DNA of 64,000 nt, taken from positions 3,286,001-3,350,000 of the forward strand of contig NZ_JACHNE010000001.1 in assembly GCF_014205255.1 (NCBI RefSeq), given 5' to 3'. Below the pieces are notes generated by a model. The model was not told where the DNA came from. It worked only from the letters and a program-made list of their open reading frames with translations, and did not search any database. Of the stretch, positions 43,641 through 51,383 are shown in pieces. This stretch comes from Streptomyces caelestis (GTDB lineage: Bacteria > Actinomycetota > Actinomycetes > Streptomycetales > Streptomycetaceae). Made by a program: the position numbers and the translations under genes. The stretch's first letter is position 1. Each line of letters begins with the position of its first letter.

Positions 43641-44807
43641 CTACAACACCCCGCCCGCCTCGTCCTGGAACGCGTCCGTCCAGTAGTGGCGGCCCGAGCT
43701 GCCCGCCATGACGCCCGTCGGATCGACCGCCGACAGGACCTGGAGCATCGTCATGGCCAGCTGGTCGTAGGTGTCGGTCGTCAGCTCGTGGTCCGCCTGG
43801 GCGTCGATCGCCCGCTCGCGGTGCAGCAGCCAGAGCGTGAAGGCCAGGGTCGACACATCCGTGTTCAGCGGGTACAGCGTCGCCTCGGGCTCGCACCAGT
43901 TCAGAACCGCGCCCGTCGCGCCGTCGACGACCAGGCTGTTGCCCTCGACGAGGTGGCCGAGGCGTATCAGGCGGTGGGCGCCGGAGGGGAGTTCCGTCGG
44001 GCCGTCCGTGTCGGCGTGGTACTCCGCGAGCGTCGCCAGGGGGACGTCCGTGTCCAGGGAGAAGACGCAGGCGTCCTCCGGCAGGCCGACCTCGCGCAGG
44101 AAGCGGCGGGTCGGCTCGTGCGTGAGGGTCGCGGGGAAGTCGACGTCCTCGAAGCGGGCCACCTTGCCGGGGCCGAACTCCTGGTCCAGGAGGCGGTGCG
44201 GGAGGTCCAGGGACAGGCCGGATGCGCCGGACCGGCCCGCGACCAGGGACAGGGGGCGGATCAGCGCCGCCATCTTCCAGAACGGGGCCGGCTCGCCGTC
44301 CGTCCCGTCCCGGAACACCGCCAGCAGGTGCTGGGAGGCCTCCGCCACCGCCTTCGGACCGAAGCGGCCCGCATAGGAGGCGAACTGGCCGCGCAGGCCC
44401 GCCAGTTCGTCCGTCGCCTCGGCGAAGCGCACCAGCGTCCGCAGCGAGGGCGCCAGGGGGCGGCGGTCCATCAGGTCCGGGCGGTCGTGCAGGAAGTACG
44501 TCGTGGAGATCTCGCCCGTCGCGCCGTCCAGCAGGACCGACTCCGTCTCCAGGCCTCCGGGGCCGAGCAGTCCGCCTATCACGAGCTGCTCGCGCAGCTC
44601 CGCCGACAGCCGGTCCTCCGGGTCGCCCGTCGAGTCCGCCACCGTGCGCAGACCCTCCCGGCCCAGCTCGGCGAAGCTCAGCACGCCGCTGTCGCCCGGC
44701 AGTCCGGGCCCGGTCAGCCAGTGCCGCGTCGACGCGTGCGTCACCCACGGATCCAGTTCGGACTCGGTCAGGGTGATCACCGCGGAACCGGCGTCGGTCG
44801 TACTCAT
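43641..44807 (-). CDS. SUKH-4-like immunity-family protein
   Basis: 388 residues from ATG at 44807 with GGGGGAG upstream. It contains two related halves: 'RHWLTGPGLPGDSGVLSFAELGREGLRTV..' (~20-150) and 'TRRFLREVGLPEDACVFSLDTDV' with 'GHLVEGNSLVVDGATGAVLNW' (~230-350), both with the SUKH-4 pattern of 'FL...GLP', a glycine-rich turn and 'LD..TG.V'. SUKH proteins typically neutralise nuclease toxins of polymorphic toxin systems. No toxin gene lies in the window, so here it may be an orphan immunity protein or a regulator. Confidence 0.75.
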   Translation of the reverse strand: MSTTDAGSAVITLTESELDPWVTHASTRHWLTGPGLPGDSGVLSFAELGREGLRTVADSTGDPEDRLSAELREQLVIGGLLGPGGLETESVLLDGATGEISTTYFLHDRPDLMDRRPLAPSLRTLVRFAEATDELAGLRGQFASYAGRFGPKAVAEASQHLLAVFRDGTDGEPAPFWKMAALIRPLSLVAGRSGASGLSLDLPHRLLDQEFGPGKVARFEDVDFPATLTHEPTRRFLREVGLPEDACVFSLDTDVPLATLAEYHADTDGPTELPSGAHRLIRLGHLVEGNSLVVDGATGAVLNWCEPEATLYPLNTDVSTLAFTLWLLHRERAIDAQADHELTTDTYDQLAMTMLQVLSAVDPTGVMAGSSGRHYWTDAFQDEAGGVL

Positions 44808-44973
44808 GGGCTCCCCCGCATGTGCTTGCTCACCGTCCCCTTGGCGGAGCACGGCAGACCGCCCGGCCAGGCCCGGCAGCCGTCCCCCACTGCCCAGAAC
44901 AGTACGCCCCACCACTGACAACGCCCCGGAACAGCGACGCGCCCAGCAAGGGCGCGTCCACCTCACCAGACGC

Positions 44974-45513
44974 TCAGAGCACCCTCGCGCGTTCCCTTTC
45001 CGCGAGAATCGCCTCCACGGTCTGTTCCACCGTCAGCTCCGTGGTGTCGAGCCACAGTCCGATGCGCGGCGTCCGCGTGCGCAGCGCCTCGTCCAGCATG
45101 CCGACGGTCCAGGCGGCGCCGTATCCCGTCTTCGGCTGCTCCGCCTCCCGCGCGGCCACCGCCTCGGGCCGCGGCGCGAGGACGACCACGTACAGCGGGC
45201 GGGTGCGCACCAGACCGGTGTACGTCCTCAGGTCCTCACCCAGCACCACGTCCTGCACGACCGCCGTGAACCCGGCCTCGGCGTACGCGTCCGCCGTCGC
45301 CGCCGACAGGCGGTAGCGGAGCCGGAGTTGGGCCTCGGCCTCGTCCCCGGCGCCGGGGAGGTACTCCTCGCGGCCGGACACGATCATGCGCCGGAACAGG
45401 TCCCCGCGGACGTGCGCGGCCCGCGGCAGGGTCTCCGCCAGCGCCTGCGCGACCGTCGACTTGCCGGCCGCCATCACCCCGGTGACCAGGACGACCCCGG
45501 CCGGCTCGGGCAT
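44974..45513 (-). CDS. P-loop kinase-like ATPase
   Basis: 179 residues; ATG at 45513 overlaps the stop of the molybdo-subunit gene (ATGA), so it is translated with the oxidoreductase operon. Walker A 'VTGVMAAGKSTVAQALAE' and a lid/basic region 'RGDLFRRMIVSG' resemble small-molecule kinases such as gluconate/chloramphenicol kinases. 'VVVLAPRPEAVAAREAEQPKTGYG' is the NMP-kinase-like lid. Substrate unknown; it may modify a substrate or cofactor of the adjacent enzyme. Confidence 0.8.
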   Translation of the reverse strand: MPEPAGVVLVTGVMAAGKSTVAQALAETLPRAAHVRGDLFRRMIVSGREEYLPGAGDEAEAQLRLRYRLSAATADAYAEAGFTAVVQDVVLGEDLRTYTGLVRTRPLYVVVLAPRPEAVAAREAEQPKTGYGAAWTVGMLDEALRTRTPRIGLWLDTTELTVEQTVEAILAERERARVL

Positions 45514-47822
45514 CAGGACCGTTCCGTGACCACAGCGGCCTGCGGGCGGATCGGCAGCCGGTTCACGGGGCGGCCCGTGGCGGCCCGTACGGCGGACGCG
45601 ATGGCCGCCGGGGACGTCACCACCGGCACCGCGCTGACCGCCTTGGCCCCGAAGGGGGCGACCACGTCCCGTTCCTCGACCAGCCTGACGATGCGGATGT
45701 CGGGCGCGTCGAGGGCGGTCGGGAGGGCGTAGCCGGTCAGGTCCGGGTGGCGGATCAGGCCGCGCGGGGTGCGCAGGTTCTCGGTCAGCGCGATGCCCAG
45801 GCCCTGGGTCACGCCCGCCTCGATCCGGGCGGCCAGCTGGGTGGGGTTCAGGACCCGGCCCACGTCCTGGGCGACGGCCAGTTCCACGACCCGTACGGAA
45901 CCGAGCTCGATGTCGACGTCCACCACCGCGCGGATCGCGCAGAAGGCCATGCCGACGAAGGCGTCGCCCTGGCCGGCCTCGTTCAGCGGCTCGGTCGGGT
46001 GCGGGCGGCACTGGGCGGTGGCCCACAGTTCCTTGCCGTCCAGCGCCTCGGTGACGGTCGTCGAGAGGACTCCGTCGTACGAGGTGATCTTGCCGTCGGT
46101 GATCTGGAGCAGCTCCGTGGACATGCCGAACTTGTGGGCGAGCGGCTGGAGGAGCTGTGTGCGGACCATCTTGGCCGCGCGTTCCACCGCGCCGCCCGAC
46201 ACCCAGGTGTGCCGGCCCCGGCAGCCGGCGCCCGCCGGGGGCTGGTCGGTGTCGACGGGCGCCACGTGCACCTCGTCTATGCCGAGCGTCTCCTGCACGA
46301 TCTGCCGGGCCAGGGTCGTGAAGCCCTGTCCGGTCTCGACGGCCGCGCACAGCACCGTCGCCACACCGTCGTGGACCTTCACGGTCGCCGTGGAGACCTC
46401 GTCCGCGCCCTCCGCGCCGAGCATGTGCACCATGCCCACGCCGTAGCCCACGCCCCGGCGCACCGCGCCCGGTTCGCCCGCGCCCTCGGGGCCGCCGGGC
46501 AGCAGCCACTCCTCCTCGGGCGTGTCCTTGGGCAACGGAGGGAGAGGGAAGTCCCGGACCGCCTGGAGCAGCTCGGCGACGGGAGCCGGGCAGGTGACCG
46601 TCTGGCCGGTCGGGAGCACGTCGCCCGTCGCCATGGCGTTGCGCAGCCGGACCTCGGCCGGGTCGAGGCCGAGCTTCTTGGCGATCTTGTCCATCTGTGC
46701 CTCGTAGGCGGCGCAGACCTGCATGGCGCCTTCGCCGCGTACGTGGCCGGACGGAGGGTTGTTGGTGCGGACGGCCCAGCCCTCGATGAAGGCGTTCGGG
46801 ACGACGTACGGGCCGCAGGCGAACGCGACGGCGGCGGCGAGGGCTTCGGCGGAGGTGTCGGCGTAGGGACCCGCGTCGAGCAGGATCTGCGCCTCCACCT
46901 TCACGAGTCTGCCCTCGGCGTCGGCGTGGTGGCGGTAGCGCAGCAGGGTGGGGTGGCGATGGACGTGCCCGAGGAAGGACTCCTCGCGCGTGGCCGCGAG
47001 TTTCACCGGGCAGCCGGTCCGCAGCGCCAGCAGGCCGAGCGGGAGCTGGAAGCCCTGGTCCTCGCGGTCGGCCGTGGCACCGGGGACACCGGTGACGACG
47101 ACCTTGACCCGCTCGGGTTCCAGGCCGAAGGCGGCGGCGGCCGTGTCGCGGTCGGTATGCGGATCGGTGGAGGCGAGGTACAGCTCCACACCCCCGTCCG
47201 GGCGCGGTACGGCCAGGCCCGCCTCGGCGCCGATGGGCGCGGGGTCCTGGCGGCCGATGCGGTACAGGCCCTCGACGACGATCTCGCCGGCCGCCTCCGG
47301 GTCGCCGTGGCGCAGTGGGATGTGCCGGATCAGGTTGCCGTCGGGGTGCAGCGGCTCCGCCTCGAAGGCCTGCTCCGGGTCGGTCACCGGGTCGAGCACC
47401 TCGTACTCGACGATGACGGCCGCGGCGGCCATGCGCGCGGTGTCCGGGTGGTCGGCCGCGACGGCGGCGATGGGCTCGCCGTGGTGGCGTACGACCTCGG
47501 AGGCGAAGACCGGACGGTCGGCCTTGCCGCGGCCGTGCAGCGGGCTGCCGGGGACGTCCTCGTGGGTGACGACCGCGCGCACGCCGGCCATCTCGCGCGC
47601 GTGGGAGGTGTCGATGGAGACGATGCGCGCGTGCGGGTGCGGTGAGCGCAGCACGGCCGCCCACAGCAGGCCCTCGGCCCACAGGTCGGCGGCGTACGGG
47701 AACGTGCCCTCCGTCTTGGCGCGGGTGTCGGCGGGCGGGAGGGAGGCGCCCAGGCCGTGCGGCAGCGGTTCGGGGGCGGGGGCGGCCTCCGCGGCCTGTG
47801 CGGTGGCTGCTTCGTTGCTCAC
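45513..47822 (-). CDS. Xanthine-dehydrogenase-family molybdopterin subunit lacking the catalytic Glu
   Basis: 769 residues from GTG at 47822. Domains: the hammerhead part ('DLWAEGLLWAAVLRSPHPHARIVSIDTS') and two Moco-binding lobes ('TREESFLGHVHRHPTLLRYRHHADAEG', 'NNPPSGHVRGEGAMQVCAAYEAQMDKIAKKLGLDP', 'VETGQGFTTLARQIVQETLGI'). At the C-terminal active-site loop, where family enzymes have 'GAKGVGEPP' with the essential Glu, this protein reads 'FGAKAVSAVPVVTSPAAIASAV', so Ala replaces Glu. Probably a molybdo-protein with altered chemistry. Coupled by GTGA overlap to the Fe-S subunit. Confidence 0.9.
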   Translation of the reverse strand: MSNEAATAQAAEAAPAPEPLPHGLGASLPPADTRAKTEGTFPYAADLWAEGLLWAAVLRSPHPHARIVSIDTSHAREMAGVRAVVTHEDVPGSPLHGRGKADRPVFASEVVRHHGEPIAAVAADHPDTARMAAAAVIVEYEVLDPVTDPEQAFEAEPLHPDGNLIRHIPLRHGDPEAAGEIVVEGLYRIGRQDPAPIGAEAGLAVPRPDGGVELYLASTDPHTDRDTAAAAFGLEPERVKVVVTGVPGATADREDQGFQLPLGLLALRTGCPVKLAATREESFLGHVHRHPTLLRYRHHADAEGRLVKVEAQILLDAGPYADTSAEALAAAVAFACGPYVVPNAFIEGWAVRTNNPPSGHVRGEGAMQVCAAYEAQMDKIAKKLGLDPAEVRLRNAMATGDVLPTGQTVTCPAPVAELLQAVRDFPLPPLPKDTPEEEWLLPGGPEGAGEPGAVRRGVGYGVGMVHMLGAEGADEVSTATVKVHDGVATVLCAAVETGQGFTTLARQIVQETLGIDEVHVAPVDTDQPPAGAGCRGRHTWVSGGAVERAAKMVRTQLLQPLAHKFGMSTELLQITDGKITSYDGVLSTTVTEALDGKELWATAQCRPHPTEPLNEAGQGDAFVGMAFCAIRAVVDVDIELGSVRVVELAVAQDVGRVLNPTQLAARIEAGVTQGLGIALTENLRTPRGLIRHPDLTGYALPTALDAPDIRIVRLVEERDVVAPFGAKAVSAVPVVTSPAAIASAVRAATGRPVNRLPIRPQAAVVTERS

Positions 47823-50233
47823 GCGGGGCCTCCGTCCTGGCCGTAGGGCTGGTCATGGGGGTCGGGAGTGTGCGGTTCCGGGGGCGAGCCGAAGGCCGAC
47901 GTGTTGACGCCGCCGGCGCCCGGACCCGCCTGGTGCGGGATACGGGCCTCGCCGGTGTCGCCGTCGACGGGCGCGGAGTGTGCCCCGCGTTCGGCGACGA
48001 CCTCCTGCACGGCGTCCACCACGCCCCGGTAGCCGGAGCAGCGGCACAGGTTGCCGCACAGCGCCTGGCGGGTCTCCAGCTCGGTGGGCGCCGGGTTGCC
48101 CTCCAGGAGGTCGTGCACGGTCATCGCCATGCCGGGCACGCAGAAGCCGCACTGCACGGCGCCGCAGCGCGCCAGTGCCCGCTGCACGTCCGACGGTTGC
48201 CCGTCCTCCGCCAGGCCCTCGACGGTACGGACCTCGCTGCCGGCGGCGGTCACGGCCGGGACCAGGCAGGACGCGACGAGCCGCCCGTCGACCTGGACGT
48301 TGCACGCGCCGCACTCGCCCTGCGAGCAGCCGTCCTTGGCCCCCGCGAGTCCGAGCCGCTCGCGCAGCACGTACAGCAGGGACTCGCCGATCCACGCGTC
48401 GGTGACGGGGCGGTCGGTGCCGTTGACGCGCAGGACGAAGGAGGCGAGGGGGTGGTCCTCCTGCGGGGCCGTGGAGGGCGCGTCCTGGGACGGCTCACCC
48501 TCGGTGTCGGCCGAGTCGTGCGCGACGGCGGACGGGTCCTGCGGTGCCGGGTCGTCCGGGGTCTCGCCGTCGGCGTCCTCCGGTCCGGCGTTGTCCGGGT
48601 CCGCCTCGGCCGCCGGGTCCGCCTCGGCCGGGAGGGGCCCGGCGGACGGCTCGGCGGGGGCGTCGGCGCCCTCTGCGGCCTCTGGGGCGTCCTCGGGGGC
48701 CTCACCGGGGCCGGGAGCGCCTTGTGAGGCGTCCTGGGCGTTCTGCGGGGGCGCGGCGGCTTCCGCGGGTGTTTCGGGCGCGGGCTCGCCGGGGGCCTCC
48801 CCCGGGGCCTCGGGATACGGCTGGGAAGACGCGGGCTGTTCGGGGGTGTGCGTGGCCGGCCCGGGGTGCTCGTGGTGCTCGGGCGCGTCATCGGCGCCGG
48901 CGGGGTGCTCGGGCGGCTCACCGACGTGACCCGACGGGTCCGGCGCGTGTCCGGGTACGCCGTGCGGCTCGGAGCCGTGGTGGTCCGTGAAGGCGTGCGG
49001 CTCCGAACCGTGGTCGGCGGCCGGCTGCTCCGAGCCGTGGCCGGGTCCGCCGTGCGGCTCCGGGCCGTGGTGGTCCGTGAAGGCGGGTGAATCCGGGCCG
49101 TGGTCGGTGAAGGCGGACGGCTCCGAGCCGTGGTGGTCCGTGAAGGCGGACGGCTCCGAGCCGTGGTCCGTGAAGCCGTGCGGCTCCGAACCGTGGCCGG
49201 CGAACGTCGGCTGCTCCTGCGGATGGTCGGCACCGTCGGGCGGCTGAGGTGCGTGACCGGCGTCGGGCATCTCCGGCATCTCCGGCCCATGGCCGTCGAA
49301 TTCGGATGGCGCAGGCCCATGGCCGCCGAATCCGGGCGACTCCGCATAGTCGTCGAACCCGGACGGCTCCGGAGCCTGCCCAGCGCCCTCCGCCTCCTGC
49401 GGCAGGTGCCCGGCGGGCGGCTGCTCCGGGGCGTACCCGGAGACCGGTCCGGCAGCTCCAGGCTGCCCGTGCCCGCCGCCCTGCTCGTGCCCGTGCGGAT
49501 GGCCCGGCCCGGCCTGCTCCTGCCCCGCCGTGTCCTGCGGGTCCTGCTGCCCCCACGGCAGGCCGGCCGCCTGTGTCGCCCACGGCGCGGGCGCACCGCC
49601 CGGCAGCGTGGGCGGTGGGGTGCCGCCCCACTGCTCGACCAGCGAGGACGTGGTGAACTCGCCCGACTCGTCCGGAAGGTCGCCCCCGGCGACGGGGATG
49701 GACCACTGCCCGGTCACGTCATGGCCGGGCGCGGACTCCGCCGCCGTGGCGTCGTCGAAGTTCCACTGCCCGGTGGCGCCCGGGTTGTACGTGAAGCGGT
49801 CGTCCCCGCGGTGCCACCCCGGCCCCGCGTCGGAGCCGTACGGCGTGCCGGATCCGTACGGCGTCTGAGAGACGTACGACCGCTCCCCCGTGTCGTGCCC
49901 CGGCTGCTGGTGACCGCCGTGCTCGTGGCCCTGCTGATGCGCCGCGTGCTGGTCGTGCCACTGGGCGCCGTCGACGGGCGCGCCGGGGACCGGCCACGCG
50001 CCGGGGGCGGCCGGGTCGGTTCCGGCGTCCGTGGCGGGGTCGACCGTTATCTGCGGCGGTACGTAGCCGTGGCCGGGCGCGGCGAGGGGGCTGTCGGCCG
50101 CCAGCAGAGCGTCGACGCCCCCCTCGGGGAGTTGGACGAAGGCGGTGGCCCCGTCGTCGTACTCGCCCTGGGGCAGCGGGTCCCAGCGGCTCCCGCCCCG
50201 GGGCGTGCCCTCTCCGTGCTGGTCGTCGGTCAC
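47819..50233 (-). CDS. [2Fe-2S] subunit with ~595-residue low-complexity N-terminal extension
   Basis: 804 residues from GTG at 50233 (GGAGGG ribosome-binding site 6 nt upstream). The C-terminal ~165 residues are a standard two-cluster Fe-S domain: 'CSQGECGACNVQVDGRLVASC' (plant-type cluster) and 'CGFC..LCRCSGY' (helical-domain cluster). Residues 1-595 are disordered, Pro/Gly/His/Asp/Glu-rich, with tandem 'GSEP.AFTDHH'-type repeats at about residues 350-430. Normal XDH Fe-S subunits have ~160 residues. Overlaps the FAD and Mo subunit genes by 4 nt on both sides. Confidence 0.9.
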   Translation of the reverse strand: MTDDQHGEGTPRGGSRWDPLPQGEYDDGATAFVQLPEGGVDALLAADSPLAAPGHGYVPPQITVDPATDAGTDPAAPGAWPVPGAPVDGAQWHDQHAAHQQGHEHGGHQQPGHDTGERSYVSQTPYGSGTPYGSDAGPGWHRGDDRFTYNPGATGQWNFDDATAAESAPGHDVTGQWSIPVAGGDLPDESGEFTTSSLVEQWGGTPPPTLPGGAPAPWATQAAGLPWGQQDPQDTAGQEQAGPGHPHGHEQGGGHGQPGAAGPVSGYAPEQPPAGHLPQEAEGAGQAPEPSGFDDYAESPGFGGHGPAPSEFDGHGPEMPEMPDAGHAPQPPDGADHPQEQPTFAGHGSEPHGFTDHGSEPSAFTDHHGSEPSAFTDHGPDSPAFTDHHGPEPHGGPGHGSEQPAADHGSEPHAFTDHHGSEPHGVPGHAPDPSGHVGEPPEHPAGADDAPEHHEHPGPATHTPEQPASSQPYPEAPGEAPGEPAPETPAEAAAPPQNAQDASQGAPGPGEAPEDAPEAAEGADAPAEPSAGPLPAEADPAAEADPDNAGPEDADGETPDDPAPQDPSAVAHDSADTEGEPSQDAPSTAPQEDHPLASFVLRVNGTDRPVTDAWIGESLLYVLRERLGLAGAKDGCSQGECGACNVQVDGRLVASCLVPAVTAAGSEVRTVEGLAEDGQPSDVQRALARCGAVQCGFCVPGMAMTVHDLLEGNPAPTELETRQALCGNLCRCSGYRGVVDAVQEVVAERGAHSAPVDGDTGEARIPHQAGPGAGGVNTSAFGSPPEPHTPDPHDQPYGQDGGPA
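48961..49200 (-). repeat. Tandem coding repeats (His/Asp-rich) in the Fe-S subunit
   Basis: About eight imperfect copies of a ~30-33-bp unit with core GTGGTCCGTGAAGGC on the + strand, encoding 'FTDHHGSEPSA'-type units. Copies differ by in-frame indels of one His codon. Such repeats expand and contract by slippage, so length polymorphism is expected. Confidence 0.75.
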
Positions 50234-51123
50234 GACAGCGCCCTCCCCAGTGCTCGTCGGGCCAGCGCGGCGACGGTGCGCCGCAGGTGCAGTACGGCGG
50301 GCGGAAGCTGCGGTACGGAGCCGTCCTCGGCCGGGGCCGCGTCGGGGATGCAGGCCGCGGCGACGTACTCCCCGAAGGCGCTCAGGGCCTCCGGCACGAG
50401 CGCGCGGTTGTTGTCCCAGTCGATGAGCCGGCCGACCCACTGCTCGGCCTCCAGAGGCCGCAGCGGCATCGGCGCTATGGCACCCACCGCGCAGCGCACA
50501 CCCCGGCGTGCGGGGTCCAGGACCAAGGCCACGGACGCCATCGCGCGCCCCGGGCCGGTTCGGCCGGTCGCCTTCAGGAAGACCTGCGGGGCGTGCAGCA
50601 GCGGCACGCGCACGTAGCCGATGAGTTCGCCGGCGCGCAGCATGTCCACCCCGGCCAGCAGGTGCGACACCGGGATCTCCCGGCGGGCTCCGCCCGGGCC
50701 CGCGATGATCAGTGTCGCCTCCAGGGCGGCCAGCACCGGCAGCGCGTCCCCGGTGGGTGCGGCGGAGGCGATGTTGCCGCCCAGGGTGCCCGCGTTGCGG
50801 ATGTGCGGCGGGCCCGCGGCGCGCGCGGCGGCGGCGAGCGCCGGGATCAGGGCCGCGAAGTCGGGGCGGCCCATGCGCGCGTGCGTGAGGCCCGCGCCGA
50901 GCAGCGCGTGTCCGTCCAGGTACTGCCAGCCTCGGATCTCGCTGATCCGGCCGAGTCCCACCAGCGCGGCGGGCCTGAGCTGCCCGGAGTTGACGGCGGC
51001 CATCAGGTCGGTGCCGCCCGCGACGGGCACGGCGGCGGGCACGGCGGTGAGTGCCGCGACGGCCTCGTCCAGCGTCGTGGGCAGCGTGACGGCCTGCGCC
51101 GCCTGCGGTGCGTGCGTGGTCAA
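50230..51123 (-). CDS. FAD-binding subunit of a molybdo-flavoprotein (CoxM/XDH-B type)
   Basis: 297 residues from TTG at 51123, the likely start behind GGGAAGGGGC. FAD-binding PCMH motifs 'VPVAGGTDLMAAV' and 'HIRNAGTLGGNIASAAPTGDALPVLAALEATLII', and the C-terminal CO-dehydrogenase flavoprotein domain ('FLKATGRTGPGRAMASVALVLDPA'). It is the first gene of the operon; stop overlaps the Fe-S subunit start (GTGA). The 260 nt upstream (51124-51383) has no gene and holds the promoter. Confidence 0.9.
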   Translation of the reverse strand: MTTHAPQAAQAVTLPTTLDEAVAALTAVPAAVPVAGGTDLMAAVNSGQLRPAALVGLGRISEIRGWQYLDGHALLGAGLTHARMGRPDFAALIPALAAAARAAGPPHIRNAGTLGGNIASAAPTGDALPVLAALEATLIIAGPGGARREIPVSHLLAGVDMLRAGELIGYVRVPLLHAPQVFLKATGRTGPGRAMASVALVLDPARRGVRCAVGAIAPMPLRPLEAEQWVGRLIDWDNNRALVPEALSAFGEYVAAACIPDAAPAEDGSVPQLPPAVLHLRRTVAALARRALGRALS

Positions 51124-51383
51124 ACCGGCTGCCCCTTCCCGCTGCCCCACCTGGTCCCACCTGTGCTGCCGTACGGTACGTGCTGACAGGGCGGACGTGG
51201 CAACTCTGGCACATCTTGGCGAGAGCCGAGGACACGGGTCCGCTAGGAGGCATTCGCCCACCTCATCGGGGAGATGGCCCGTTTTCGCACGGGTTCGCCT
51301 ATGCGTGCCGATTGGCACTTTCGGTGACCCTTGTGCGCATTTTCCGTGGCGTGTTCGACCTGTTCGGTAGCGGCGGCCCGGTA

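Noticed and set aside
48961..49200. Repeats considered as CRISPR array
   Set aside because: Repeat copies are imperfect, codon-phased and without unique spacers; they encode protein repeats in the Fe-S subunit.
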